Shown piece by piece: positions 8,354 to 15,495 of a stretch of DNA of 64,000 bases (positions are counted from its first letter, which is position 1; each line of letters opens with the position of its first letter). Source of the stretch: Aeromicrobium marinum DSM 15272 (GTDB lineage: Bacteria; Actinomycetota; Actinomycetes; Propionibacteriales; Nocardioidaceae); the NCBI RefSeq assembly GCF_000160775.2, contig NZ_CM001024.1, positions 2,541,241-2,605,240 of the forward strand. Direction: 5' to 3'. The notes beneath the pieces are model-generated. The model did no database searches and was not told the DNA's origin. It saw only the letters and a program-made list of their open reading frames with translations. A program made the translations under genes and the position numbers.

Positions 8354-9741
8354 GCCTGGGTCTTCGGGGTCAGGCGCACCGTGAGCTTGCTGATTCCTCT
8401 GACGAAGTTGGACTGGACGTACTCCGGCTCGTCGACGACCTCAATCTTCTCGAAGCGGGTCAGCAGTTCCTCCCACAGGATCCGCAGCTGCATCTCGGCC
8501 AGGCGGTTGCCCATGCATCGATGTACACCGAAGCCGAACGCAATGTGGTTGCGGGCGTTCTTGCGGTCGATGACGAGTTCGTCGGGTCGCTCGAAGACCC
8601 GCTCGTCGCGGTTGCCCGAGGCGTACCACATGACGAGCTTGTCGCCCTTGCGGATGAACTGTCCGTTGAGGACGGTGTCCTTCTTGGCGATCCGGCGCAT
8701 GTAAGCCAGCGGCGTCTGCCACCGGATGATCTCCGAGACCATGTTCGGGATGAGGTCGGGGTTCGCCTTCAGCTTCTCGAACTGCTCGGGGAACTGGTTC
8801 AGCGCCAGCACGCCGCCACTCATCGAGTTCCGCGTGGTGTCGTTGCCCCCGACAATGAGCAAGGTCAGGTTGCCCAAGAACTCCATCGGACGATCGATGA
8901 GGTCCTTGGTGTCCTCGTTGCTCTGCAACATCGTGATGAGGTCGAAGCCGGGCTCCTCCCCCGCAGCGAGGCGAGCCTTCTTGTCGTGCCACAGCGCGCT
9001 GAGACCGCGCGCCATGTCGACAATGCCGCGGAAGACCTCGTCGTTGTCCGAAGGCCCTCCGTTCGCCTGCTCCATCGAGCTCGCCAGGTCCGACCACTCA
9101 ACGAGCTTGTGGCGCTGCTCGTAAGGGAAGTCGAGCAGCGTGGCCAGCATCCGCGCCGTGAGCTCGACCGAGACCCGATCAACCCAGTTGAAGGGTTGGT
9201 CGACAGGAAGCTCGTCCAACACCTCCTTCACGCGGGACCGGATCAGACCTTCCATCTCGCGCAAGTTCTTCGGCGCGACAACTCCCTGCACCGCCGCGCG
9301 CTGCAGGTCGTGTCGCGGCGGGTCCATCGCGATGAACATGGCCAGGTCCATGAACCGCGGCGGCTCCCCGATGACGATGAAGGGCTCGGCCGAGAAGGCC
9401 TCGTGGTTCTTGTCGACGGCGACGATGTCGGCATGGCGGGTGACCGACCAGAACGGTCCGAAGGGACTGTTGGCCTGGTAGTGCACAGGCGCCTCGTTGC
9501 GCACCCGCTCGAAGTAGGACTGCCACCGGCCCTGCCGATACAGGAAGGGGTTGCTCAGGTCGATGTCGGCGAGCTCAACCTCTTCCACCGGAGGGATCGG
9601 CTGCTCGACGAACACCTTCTGACCGTCGGTCCGAGTCACCCAACGCCGGGTCTTGTCGTAGAGATGTGCCCCGCGGATCTGCACCTCCATCGGGACGACC
9701 GACTTGACCTTCTCACCAATCTCTTCTGCAACGTTGAACAT
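8350..9741 (-). CDS. Cytochrome P450, CYP153-like terminal hydroxylase
   Basis: 463 residues from ATG 9741. P450 motifs: oxygen-binding I-helix GGNDTT (298-303), ExxR at 337-340, heme loop FGFGVHRCMG with Cys409. The segments FIAMDPPRHDLQR and FNWVDRVSVELTARMLATL match the CYP153 family, soluble three-component omega-hydroxylases of alkanes and related hydrophobic chains. The operon order ferredoxin-P450-reductase with a divergent AraC regulator is typical. An in-frame TTG at 9744 is a weaker start; GGAGAAGGTGG lies upstream of the ATG. The true substrate (alkane, fatty acid, terpene) cannot be read from sequence. Confidence 0.9.
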   Translation of the reverse strand: MFNVAEEIGEKVKSVVPMEVQIRGAHLYDKTRRWVTRTDGQKVFVEQPIPPVEEVELADIDLSNPFLYRQGRWQSYFERVRNEAPVHYQANSPFGPFWSVTRHADIVAVDKNHEAFSAEPFIVIGEPPRFMDLAMFIAMDPPRHDLQRAAVQGVVAPKNLREMEGLIRSRVKEVLDELPVDQPFNWVDRVSVELTARMLATLLDFPYEQRHKLVEWSDLASSMEQANGGPSDNDEVFRGIVDMARGLSALWHDKKARLAAGEEPGFDLITMLQSNEDTKDLIDRPMEFLGNLTLLIVGGNDTTRNSMSGGVLALNQFPEQFEKLKANPDLIPNMVSEIIRWQTPLAYMRRIAKKDTVLNGQFIRKGDKLVMWYASGNRDERVFERPDELVIDRKNARNHIAFGFGVHRCMGNRLAEMQLRILWEELLTRFEKIEVVDEPEYVQSNFVRGISKLTVRLTPKTQA

Positions 9742-9763
9742 CAAGAGTCCACCTTCTCCTCAG

Positions 9764-10084
9764 TCACATCTGGAACTCGGGCAGGTGGACGGTGAGCCCG
9801 TCCCAGCCGTCGGACACGTTCATCTGGCACGAGAGCCGAGACGTCGGCTGACGCTCGGGGTTCATCGACAACATCTCTTCCTCGACCGGACCGGACCCAC
9901 CCACCGTGTCGGCCCACTGCGCGTCGACGACCACATGACAGGTGCCGCAGGCGGCCTCGCCACCGCAGTCGCCGTCGATCCCGGGGACCCCGTTGTCCAC
10001 CGCGACCTGCATGAGCGTCTGGCCCTCTTCGAGTGGCGTCTCGTGCTTCTCGCCGTCGTGCGACACGAAAGTGACAGCTGCCAT
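9764..10084 (-). CDS. 2Fe-2S ferredoxin, putidaredoxin type
   Basis: 106 residues with cluster ligands Cys40, Cys46, Cys49 and Cys86 in the C-x5-C-x2-C...C pattern of vertebrate-type/putidaredoxin ferredoxins. It shuttles electrons from the reductase (7151-8353) to the CYP153. ATG 10084 was chosen over ATG 10093 because GAGGAG lies nine bases before it, while it would abut the upstream codon. It is the first gene of the operon, 22 bases before the P450. Confidence 0.92.
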   Translation of the reverse strand: MAAVTFVSHDGEKHETPLEEGQTLMQVAVDNGVPGIDGDCGGEAACGTCHVVVDAQWADTVGGSGPVEEEMLSMNPERQPTSRLSCQMNVSDGWDGLTVHLPEFQM

Positions 10085-10193
10085 GGTGACCATCTCCTCA
10101 CTGGAATTGCCCTTCCACTATTGGCCCCAGACCGCGTGGGTGGCTATGGTCACCAGAGTCAAAAGGTTGTGATTTTGGGTCAGGGGTTGATGC
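10085..10193. promoter_or_regulatory. Divergent control region between the CYP153 operon and its AraC regulator
   Basis: About 110 non-coding bases separate the divergent starts. The stretch includes AT-richer tracts unlike the surroundings (for example AGTCAAAAGGTTGTGATTTT around 10158-10177). Any operon promoter and AraC half-sites must lie here or in the ferredoxin 5' end. No certain -10/-35 pair can be assigned by eye. Confidence 0.5.
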
Positions 10194-11216
10194 GTGAGGA
10201 ACGATGAGGCCGGGGTCCCCCCGTTGGCATTCGTGCAGCTGCTCAACAGCGGTGCGCTTGATGCCGGCTCGGTAGCCCACTTTCGCCGCATCGTCGCCGG
10301 ACAGTTCACGTCCGAGATGAAGCTGGTCGAACGCAACGTGCAGGTCCCCGTGCGGTGGTTCCGCGAGGTCTACCCGGACCTGGACACCGACAGCGGCACC
10401 TTGCTCGGCCTCGCCTTCGCCGAACAGGCACAGCTGACCTCCTTCGGACCTCTCAGCCTCCCGCTGGTCAGCGCCAGTTCGGTGTCCGAGATCTTCGAAC
10501 TGCTCGGCTACCTGCCCGTCATCTCAACGGCTCTGCGCCCCCACTTCCATCACAGCGAGCGTGGACTGAGAGTGGGTCTGAGCGGTCACACCGGTGATCC
10601 CGCCCTCGATTGCCTGGTCATCGCCTACGCCGGCTCGGCCCTGCTACGGCTGCTCGACATACTGGCGGGCACCCTCCCCGCAGTGACACTTAACCTGGGC
10701 TGGGCGGCACCCCGATCACAGCCGCGACCCGCAAGCACCTTCGGCGCGAGAATTGTTTTCGACGCGCCCGCGTCCTTCGTGGACGTTCCCGCCGACATCC
10801 TGAACACGCCTTGCCGGTTCGCCGACCCGATGGCCTACCACCTGGCCATCAACGAGCTGCAGCGCACGCTGGACCGACACAGCACTCCCAACAGCTTCAC
10901 CGAACGTGTGAGGCGCCTGCTCGAGCAGGACCCCGGACGCCACCGCGGCTGCGAGGTCGCAAACCTGCTCGCTGTGTCCCCCAGCACCATGAAAAGACGT
11001 CTGAACGCAGAAGGGACGACGTTTCGCGACGTCCGTCAATCGTTGCTACGCGAGCGTGCGATCCTGCGACTGCTCGACCCCTCGATGTCGGTCAGCCAGA
11101 TCGCCGCAGACCTCGGCTACGGAGACCTCACGAACTTCTCACACGCCTTCAAACGCTGGACCGGGCAGTCCCCCAGCGAGTTCCGGCGCGTAGGGGCCCT
11201 CGGACAGGACGAGTGA
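10194..11216 (+). CDS. AraC-family transcriptional regulator
   Basis: 340 residues. The N-terminal two thirds resemble the arabinose-binding-like effector domain of the OruR/ArgR-type AraC subgroup. The C-terminus holds two HTH units, VANLLAVSPSTMKRRLN (about 264-280) and SQIAADLGYGDLTNFSHAFK followed by RWTGQSPSEFR. The GTG start at 10194 follows CAGGGG by about eight bases. It is divergent from the CYP153 operon; AraC-type activators of CYP153 operons are known in other alkane-degrading actinobacteria, so it probably activates this operon in response to substrate. Confidence 0.88.
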   Translation: MRNDEAGVPPLAFVQLLNSGALDAGSVAHFRRIVAGQFTSEMKLVERNVQVPVRWFREVYPDLDTDSGTLLGLAFAEQAQLTSFGPLSLPLVSASSVSEIFELLGYLPVISTALRPHFHHSERGLRVGLSGHTGDPALDCLVIAYAGSALLRLLDILAGTLPAVTLNLGWAAPRSQPRPASTFGARIVFDAPASFVDVPADILNTPCRFADPMAYHLAINELQRTLDRHSTPNSFTERVRRLLEQDPGRHRGCEVANLLAVSPSTMKRRLNAEGTTFRDVRQSLLRERAILRLLDPSMSVSQIAADLGYGDLTNFSHAFKRWTGQSPSEFRRVGALGQDE

Positions 11217-11228
11217 GAGTTGGTAGTG

Positions 11229-11659
11229 CTAGTAGTTGGTGAGGGCGCTGATGCTTGACGTCGTCGCCTGGAAGCGCACCGGGAAGGGTACGTCCGCTAC
11301 AATGAGTACCGGCGGCTTCGGGGATGACGACGCCGCCCCTCCCGGAGTTTGCACCCCTTCCACCGGACGACCCTTCTCACCCGGATCGTGCTCATCGCGG
11401 TTGGGATGCCTTGCTGCCCGCGGGTCACCGCGACGTCTCCGATGGCGTATAGGAGAAGGCCGTAGAGATCGTCGAAGACGGTCGCCACCGCACCGCCGTG
11501 GGCGATGCCGGGGCGCCAGCGTGACGCTGGCCGTGAGGGTTCTCGGCTCCATCCGAGTTGCTGGGCGTGATGCGAGGGCAGAACTGTCCCGTCCGGTTGA
11601 GGCAGGCTTCGGCCTTGTCCCCATCCAGCCAGCAGGGCGTCGAAGGCGTCGCCGCTCAT
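11229..11659 (-). pseudogene. Broken PaaI-type thioesterase
   Basis: The frame from 11659 encodes GIAHGGAVATVFDDLYG and a following VAVTR strand, closely matching residues 68-95 of the intact thioesterase at 5385-5897. Sequence on both sides has lost the frame: the N-terminal hotdog motif is unrecognisable and the C-terminus splits into another frame ending near 11229. The ATG at 11659 overlaps the TetR stop (TGATG), so it was once the second gene of a TetR-thioesterase operon. Frameshift positions were not located exactly. Confidence 0.65.
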
Positions 11660-12261
11660 CAGGCGCCAGTCGCGTCGAGCGTTCGTGGCGCCAAGCCGTC
11701 CAGGAGGAGCCGGGCGACGCCGTTGGCGATGGCGTCCATCTCCCGATGGGCGCCCATGATGGCCTCCATCAGGCCGGCGATCGTGACGGTCCCGAAGATC
11801 ATGACGGCCTCGGACATGGGGTCCTCGGCCCGGCGCAGGGAACCATCCTCAGCCCCTTCGCGTAGGAGTTTCTCAACCGGCTCGTAGAAGGCTGCACTGA
11901 GTGCCGCTGCGAGCTCGGGTAGACGGGTTGCTCGACCGAGATCGCCGACCAGAGCCCGGCACGGGGCAGGGTTGCGGAGCATCACACCCAATTGAGCGCG
12001 GACGACACCGGCCAGGCGTTCGCTAGCCGGCCCTTCAGCGCTCACGGCCACGGCAACATCGCCGGCGATTGCTGTCAGAAGGTCCTTGAGCAAGAAGGCG
12101 AGGATCTCCTCCTTGCCGGTGAAGTAGTAGTACAACGTCGCCTTGGGCACACCGCTGGCCTCGGCGATGTCGTCGATCTTGGTGTTGTCCAACCCTTGAT
12201 CGGCAATGAGCTCGGCCGCTCCGTAGAGCTTGGTCGCGAGCTGCACCGGCAGTTCCCTCAT
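11659..12261 (-). CDS. TetR-family regulator
   Basis: 200 residues. The N-terminal HTH (about 20-60) contains TKIDDIAEASGVPKATLYYYF, reading as a classic TetR helix 2-3 plus the YYYF cap; the rest is an all-helical ligand domain. The ATG is preceded by AGGAGG at five bases. A perfect 17-bp palindrome (12310-12326) lies about 50 bases upstream between it and the P450-side genes, the likely operator for autoregulation and for the divergent MMPL/P450 transcript. Confidence 0.88.
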   Translation of the reverse strand: MRELPVQLATKLYGAAELIADQGLDNTKIDDIAEASGVPKATLYYYFTGKEEILAFLLKDLLTAIAGDVAVAVSAEGPASERLAGVVRAQLGVMLRNPAPCRALVGDLGRATRLPELAAALSAAFYEPVEKLLREGAEDGSLRRAEDPMSEAVMIFGTVTIAGLMEAIMGAHREMDAIANGVARLLLDGLAPRTLDATGA

Positions 12262-12309
12262 GTGACCCTCCTGAACGACGAGATCAGCCTAGCGTTCCAT
12301 GCTAAGAGT

Positions 12310-12326
12310 TTGTACTCTGAGTACAA
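12310..12326. promoter_or_regulatory. TetR operator candidate
   Basis: TTGTACTCTGAGTACAA is an 8-1-8 perfect palindrome, 49 bases upstream of the TetR start and upstream of the divergent MMPL remnant and P450. Its AT-rich ends and position are typical of TetR-family operators. The link to the adjacent TetR is inferred from location. Confidence 0.6.
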
Positions 12327-12367
12327 CATCTGTGACTAGGGGTTGAAGATGGCGATCGGTCAGACCG

Positions 12368-12617
12368 GTGATGCTCGAGCTGGGATCGGTGATGACCGGT
12401 CAGGTCGGACCCGTCATCACCGCCGCCGGCCTCGTCTTCGCTTCCACCTTCGTGGCCCTGCTGTTCTCTCCCGTCGAAGCGCTCGCCCAGACCGGGTTTC
12501 GCCGTCGCAGCCGGACTCCTGCTCGACACCTTCATCGTCTGCACCCTGGTCGTGCCCGCCTGCGCGGCCCTGTTCGAGGACCGCAGCTGGTGGCCACACC
12601 GCAGGCCCCACGCGTGA
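12368..12617 (+). pseudogene. MMPL-family transporter remnant (C-terminal end, frameshifted)
   Basis: One frame (from about 12368) reads VGPVITAAGLVFASTFVALL and continues to ALAQTGF; a second frame continues GFAVAAGLLLDTFIVCTLVV and ends FEDRSWWPHR before TGA at 12615-12617. Together they match the last membrane helices and the WWP tail of MmpL/RND lipid exporters, which are normally 700-1000 residues. More than 80% of the gene is absent and a frameshift lies near 12495-12500. It sits directly upstream of the second P450. Confidence 0.7.
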
Positions 12618-12641
12618 ACCGACAACCGAGAGAGATTCCCT

Positions 12642-13820
12642 ATGAGTAACCAGCAGCTGACCTACAGCCCCTTCGACCCGGAAGTCATGGCGGACCCATA
12701 CCCCGTCTACCGCGAGCTGCGCGCCCACGCTCCCGTGTACTGGTCCTCACAGGCCAACTGTTGGGTGCTCAGCCGCTACGACGACGTCTGCGTGGCCCTC
12801 GCCGACCCGGCGACGCACTCCTCTGCGTCCGGGATCTTTCCCACCCCACCCGGGGTGGACATGACCGACCTGTTTCTGCCGATGCTCATCATGAGCGACC
12901 CACCCCGGCACACCCAGCTGCGTCACCTCGTCAGCAAGGCCTTCACCCCACGCCGCATCACCGAACTCGAGCCACACATCCATAGCATCGTCGACGACCT
13001 CCTCGACCAGGTTCCCGTCGCTGGTCCGTGGGACTTCGTCTCCAGGTTCGCCGGGCCCCTCCCGGCCATCGTCATCGCCGACATGCTCGGCGTCCCACGA
13101 AAAGACCGCGACCAATTCCGGAACTGGTCCACCACGCTCATCCAGTCGAACCCCACACGAGGCGAGTTCGGCCCCGGCCTGGACGCCGCCGCGGCGCTCT
13201 ACGAGTATTTCTCAGCGTTCCTCACCGAACGACGCGCGCACCCCCGAGACGACCTCATGACCGCACTCGTCCAGGCCGAAGTCGACGGCGAACAACTCAC
13301 GGACGACGAACTCCTCGGCTTCTGTCTGCTGCTGCTCGTAGCCGGACACGAAACCACCACCAACCTGCTCTCCAACAGCGCCGTCATCCTCGCCCAGCAC
13401 CCCGATACCCGTCGGCAGCTGGCAGACAACCCAGATCTCATCCCGGCCGCGGTCGAGGAGCTGCTCCGCTACGACTCACCGGTCCAAGGTCTCGCGCGCA
13501 CCCTGACCCAACAAGTTGATCTGCACGGACAACCCATGAAGGCCGGCGACACCGTGCTGTTGCTCTTCGGCTCGGCCAACCGAGACGACCACGCGATTAC
13601 CGACGCCGACCACTTCGACATCAACCGTCGCCCCGAACGACAGGTCGCGTTCGGACGCGGCATCCACTTCTGCCTCGGCGCATCCCTAGCCCGCCTCGAA
13701 GCACGCGTCGCCCTGCAGGCGCTCTTAGCCCGCCATCGCGACTGGGACGTCGACCTCGACTCGGCGGTCCGACTGCACTCCGGCCCAATCCGCGGCTACG
13801 CCTCGCTACCCGTGCACTAG
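12642..13820 (+). CDS. Cytochrome P450 (second, non-CYP153)
   Basis: 392 residues, typical soluble bacterial P450: I-helix AGHETT (234-239), ExxR at 273-276, heme loop FGRGIHFCLG with Cys344. Length and motif style fit the large actinobacterial CYP105/107-like group. GAGAGATTCCCT precedes the ATG. It has no ferredoxin of its own nearby and may borrow the one at 9764. It follows the MMPL remnant, under the probable control of the TetR operator at 12310. The substrate is unknown. Confidence 0.9.
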   Translation: MSNQQLTYSPFDPEVMADPYPVYRELRAHAPVYWSSQANCWVLSRYDDVCVALADPATHSSASGIFPTPPGVDMTDLFLPMLIMSDPPRHTQLRHLVSKAFTPRRITELEPHIHSIVDDLLDQVPVAGPWDFVSRFAGPLPAIVIADMLGVPRKDRDQFRNWSTTLIQSNPTRGEFGPGLDAAAALYEYFSAFLTERRAHPRDDLMTALVQAEVDGEQLTDDELLGFCLLLLVAGHETTTNLLSNSAVILAQHPDTRRQLADNPDLIPAAVEELLRYDSPVQGLARTLTQQVDLHGQPMKAGDTVLLLFGSANRDDHAITDADHFDINRRPERQVAFGRGIHFCLGASLARLEARVALQALLARHRDWDVDLDSAVRLHSGPIRGYASLPVH

Positions 13821-14181
13821 GCCAGGGCCACCTCCTCATCCCTCGGCCGGAGCAAACTACGACAGAGCCCCGCGGGGTGGTGGGCTTTGAGCTGTTTCTT
13901 GGTGCTCTACGCGCCGCGCTGCGCTGCGCAATGACTCGCCCAAGAGTTGGCGTGGCAATCAGTTGTTGCCGTACTCCTGATCCATCGTCAGACGCCGGCC
14001 AAGGCTCGAGACGATGAATCTTGCTGATCGTCGCTGGCCCCTCAACTTTCCCACCCAGCGCCTGTTCGCCTCACCCTTCCAGCCTTACAAACCGTCGGCA
14101 CGCATGCTACGAAGGATCGTGTTGGGTCGCCTGGGGACGGGCGGCCCAGAGTCGATTTTCAGGGTAGTCGTTGGACGTTGC
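13821..14181. other. Non-coding stretch between the P450 and the IS
   Basis: About 360 bases with no supported gene. A short stem (AGCCC/GGGCT around 13866-13886) followed by TTT could terminate the P450 transcript. Before the IS inserted, the region was contiguous with the 50 bases upstream of the relaxase gene, so it is one plausible place for the element's transfer origin. No defining oriT inverted repeat could be assigned. Confidence 0.4.
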
Positions 14182-14246
14182 TGACCTGTCCCGAGTTCCC
14201 CGGACACCGATGTTGGAGCGAGAATCGCTTCACGAGAGGAGTCTGG

Positions 14247-14534
14247 ATGCCTGCAGCAAAGCCCGAGGAGTTCCGTCGCAGGGCGGTGGAGTTGGCGCGG
14301 TCCGGTGACAAGCCGGTGGCGCAGATCGCGAAGGACTTGGGGATCAGCGAGTCCGGTCTTCGCCGGTGGATGGCGCAGGCCGAGGTCGAGAACGGTGAGC
14401 GTCCCGGTTTGAGCAAGGACGAGCGGTCCGAGCTGGTGCGTCTTCGTCGTGAGAATCGTGTTCAGGCGATGGAGATCGAGATCCTGAAGCGGGCGTCGGC
14501 GTACTTCGCCAAGGAGAACGTCCTCCCAAAATAG
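14247..14534 (+). CDS. IS3-family transposase OrfA
   Basis: 95 residues: an HTH of the transposase_8 type (QIAKDLGISESGLRRWM, about 27-43) followed by a leucine-rich helix LRRENRVQAMEIEILKRA. It binds the IS ends. The ATG at 14247 has GAGAGGAG upstream. It ends ...CCA AAA TAG; the CCCAAAA heptamer at 14525-14531 is a canonical -1 slippery site allowing fusion to OrfB. Confidence 0.9.
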   Translation: MPAAKPEEFRRRAVELARSGDKPVAQIAKDLGISESGLRRWMAQAEVENGERPGLSKDERSELVRLRRENRVQAMEIEILKRASAYFAKENVLPK

Positions 14535-15406
14535 GGTTCCGGCTGGTCCACGAGCTCGCCGCGGATGGCTTTGCCGTCGCGGTGATCTGCCGGGTCCTGG
14601 GTGTCTCGACGTCGGGCTACTACGAGTGGCGCAGCCGGCCGCCATCGGCGCGTGATGTCGCCGACGCGCACCTGCTGAACGTCATCCGCGAGATCCATGC
14701 CGCGTCGCGGCAGACCTACGGGGTCCGGCGGGTCCACGCCGAACTGCGCCTGGGCCGCCAGATCCGGTGCAGTCGCGGCCGGGTCGAACGGCTCATGGTC
14801 CTGGGCGGCCTGCAGGGTGTTCACCGCCGCAAATGGCGCCACGCAGGTGGCCGGTCGCCGGCGGTGTTCGAGGACCACGTCAGACGCGAGTTCGTTGCTG
14901 ATGCGCCCGACAAGCTGTGGGTCACCGACATCACCCAACACAGAACCGTCGAAGGGTGGGTCTACTGCGCTGCGGTGATCGACGTCTACTCCCGCCGATG
15001 CGTCGGGTGGTCGATCGCCGATCACCTGCGCACCGAGTTGGTCGTCGACGCGATCGACATGGCCAGATGGCGTCGCAAGCCGTTGCCGGGAACGGTGGTC
15101 CACTCCGACCGCGGAACCCAGTTCACGTCCTGGCTGTTCGGCAACCGGCTCCGCGAGGCCGGACTGATGGGATCGATGGGCAAGGTCGCCTGCGCCTACG
15201 ACAACTCCCTCATGGAGTCGTTCTTCGGCTCGATGCAGATCGAACTGCTCGACCGCCGGAACTGGTCAACCCGCGCCGAGCTGGCCAACGGGATCTTCGA
15301 GTGGATCGAAGCGTTCTACAACCCGACCCGCCGCCACTCGAGCCTGGACTACCTCAGCCCAATCGAGTACGAAACCCTTCACACCGCCACCGACCAAGCG
15401 GCATGA
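14525..15406 (+). CDS. IS3-family transposase OrfB (made by -1 frameshift)
   Basis: The frame entered by slippage at CCCAAAA reads P-K-I-G-F-R-L-V and continues through the HTH_21 region to an rve-type DDE catalytic core: WVTDITQH (first Asp), VVHSDRGTQFTS (second Asp) and a DNSLMESFFGSM segment with the catalytic Glu. Its C-terminus ends near TRRHSSLDYLSPIEYE, as in IS3-group enzymes. An internal GTG at 14582 could start a shorter OrfB. It appears intact, so the IS may still be active. Confidence 0.9.
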   Translation, partial: PKIGFRLVHELAADGFAVAVICRVLGVSTSGYYEWRSRPPSARDVADAHLLNVIREIHAASRQTYGVRRVHAELRLGRQIRCSRGRVERLMVLGGLQGVHRRKWRHAGGRSPAVFEDHVRREFVADAPDKLWVTDITQHRTVEGWVYCAAVIDVYSRRCVGWSIADHLRTELVVDAIDMARWRRKPLPGTVVHSDRGTQFTSWLFGNRLREAGLMGSMGKVACAYDNSLMESFFGSMQIELLDRRNWSTRAELANGIFEWIEAFYNPTRRHSSLDYLSPIEYETLHTATDQAA

Positions 15407-15495
15407 TCAACACACAAGAACCGTCCGGGAAACCCGGGACAGGTCATTGCTGGCAGTGACTGTGGCCGCGTCCGTGACCGGATCGGGGTGGTCGG

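Larger units (their letters stand above)
14182..15446 (+). mobile_element. IS3-family insertion sequence
   Basis: 1265 bp bounded by 24-base imperfect inverted repeats (14182-14205 and 15423-15446) that begin TGACCTGTCCCG and differ at two positions. A 4-bp TTGC direct repeat (14178-14181 and 15447-15450) looks like the target duplication. It encodes orfA and orfB in the -1 arrangement typical of IS3 elements. It is inserted about 50 bases upstream of the relaxase gene, inside the larger integrated element. All parts look intact. Confidence 0.9.

Noticed and set aside
4466-10084. Classical RiPP cluster around the 29-codon mini-gene
   Set aside because: No radical-SAM, YcaO, lanthipeptide synthetase or peptidase/exporter genes are present; only a looser link to the BtrH-like protein can be proposed.
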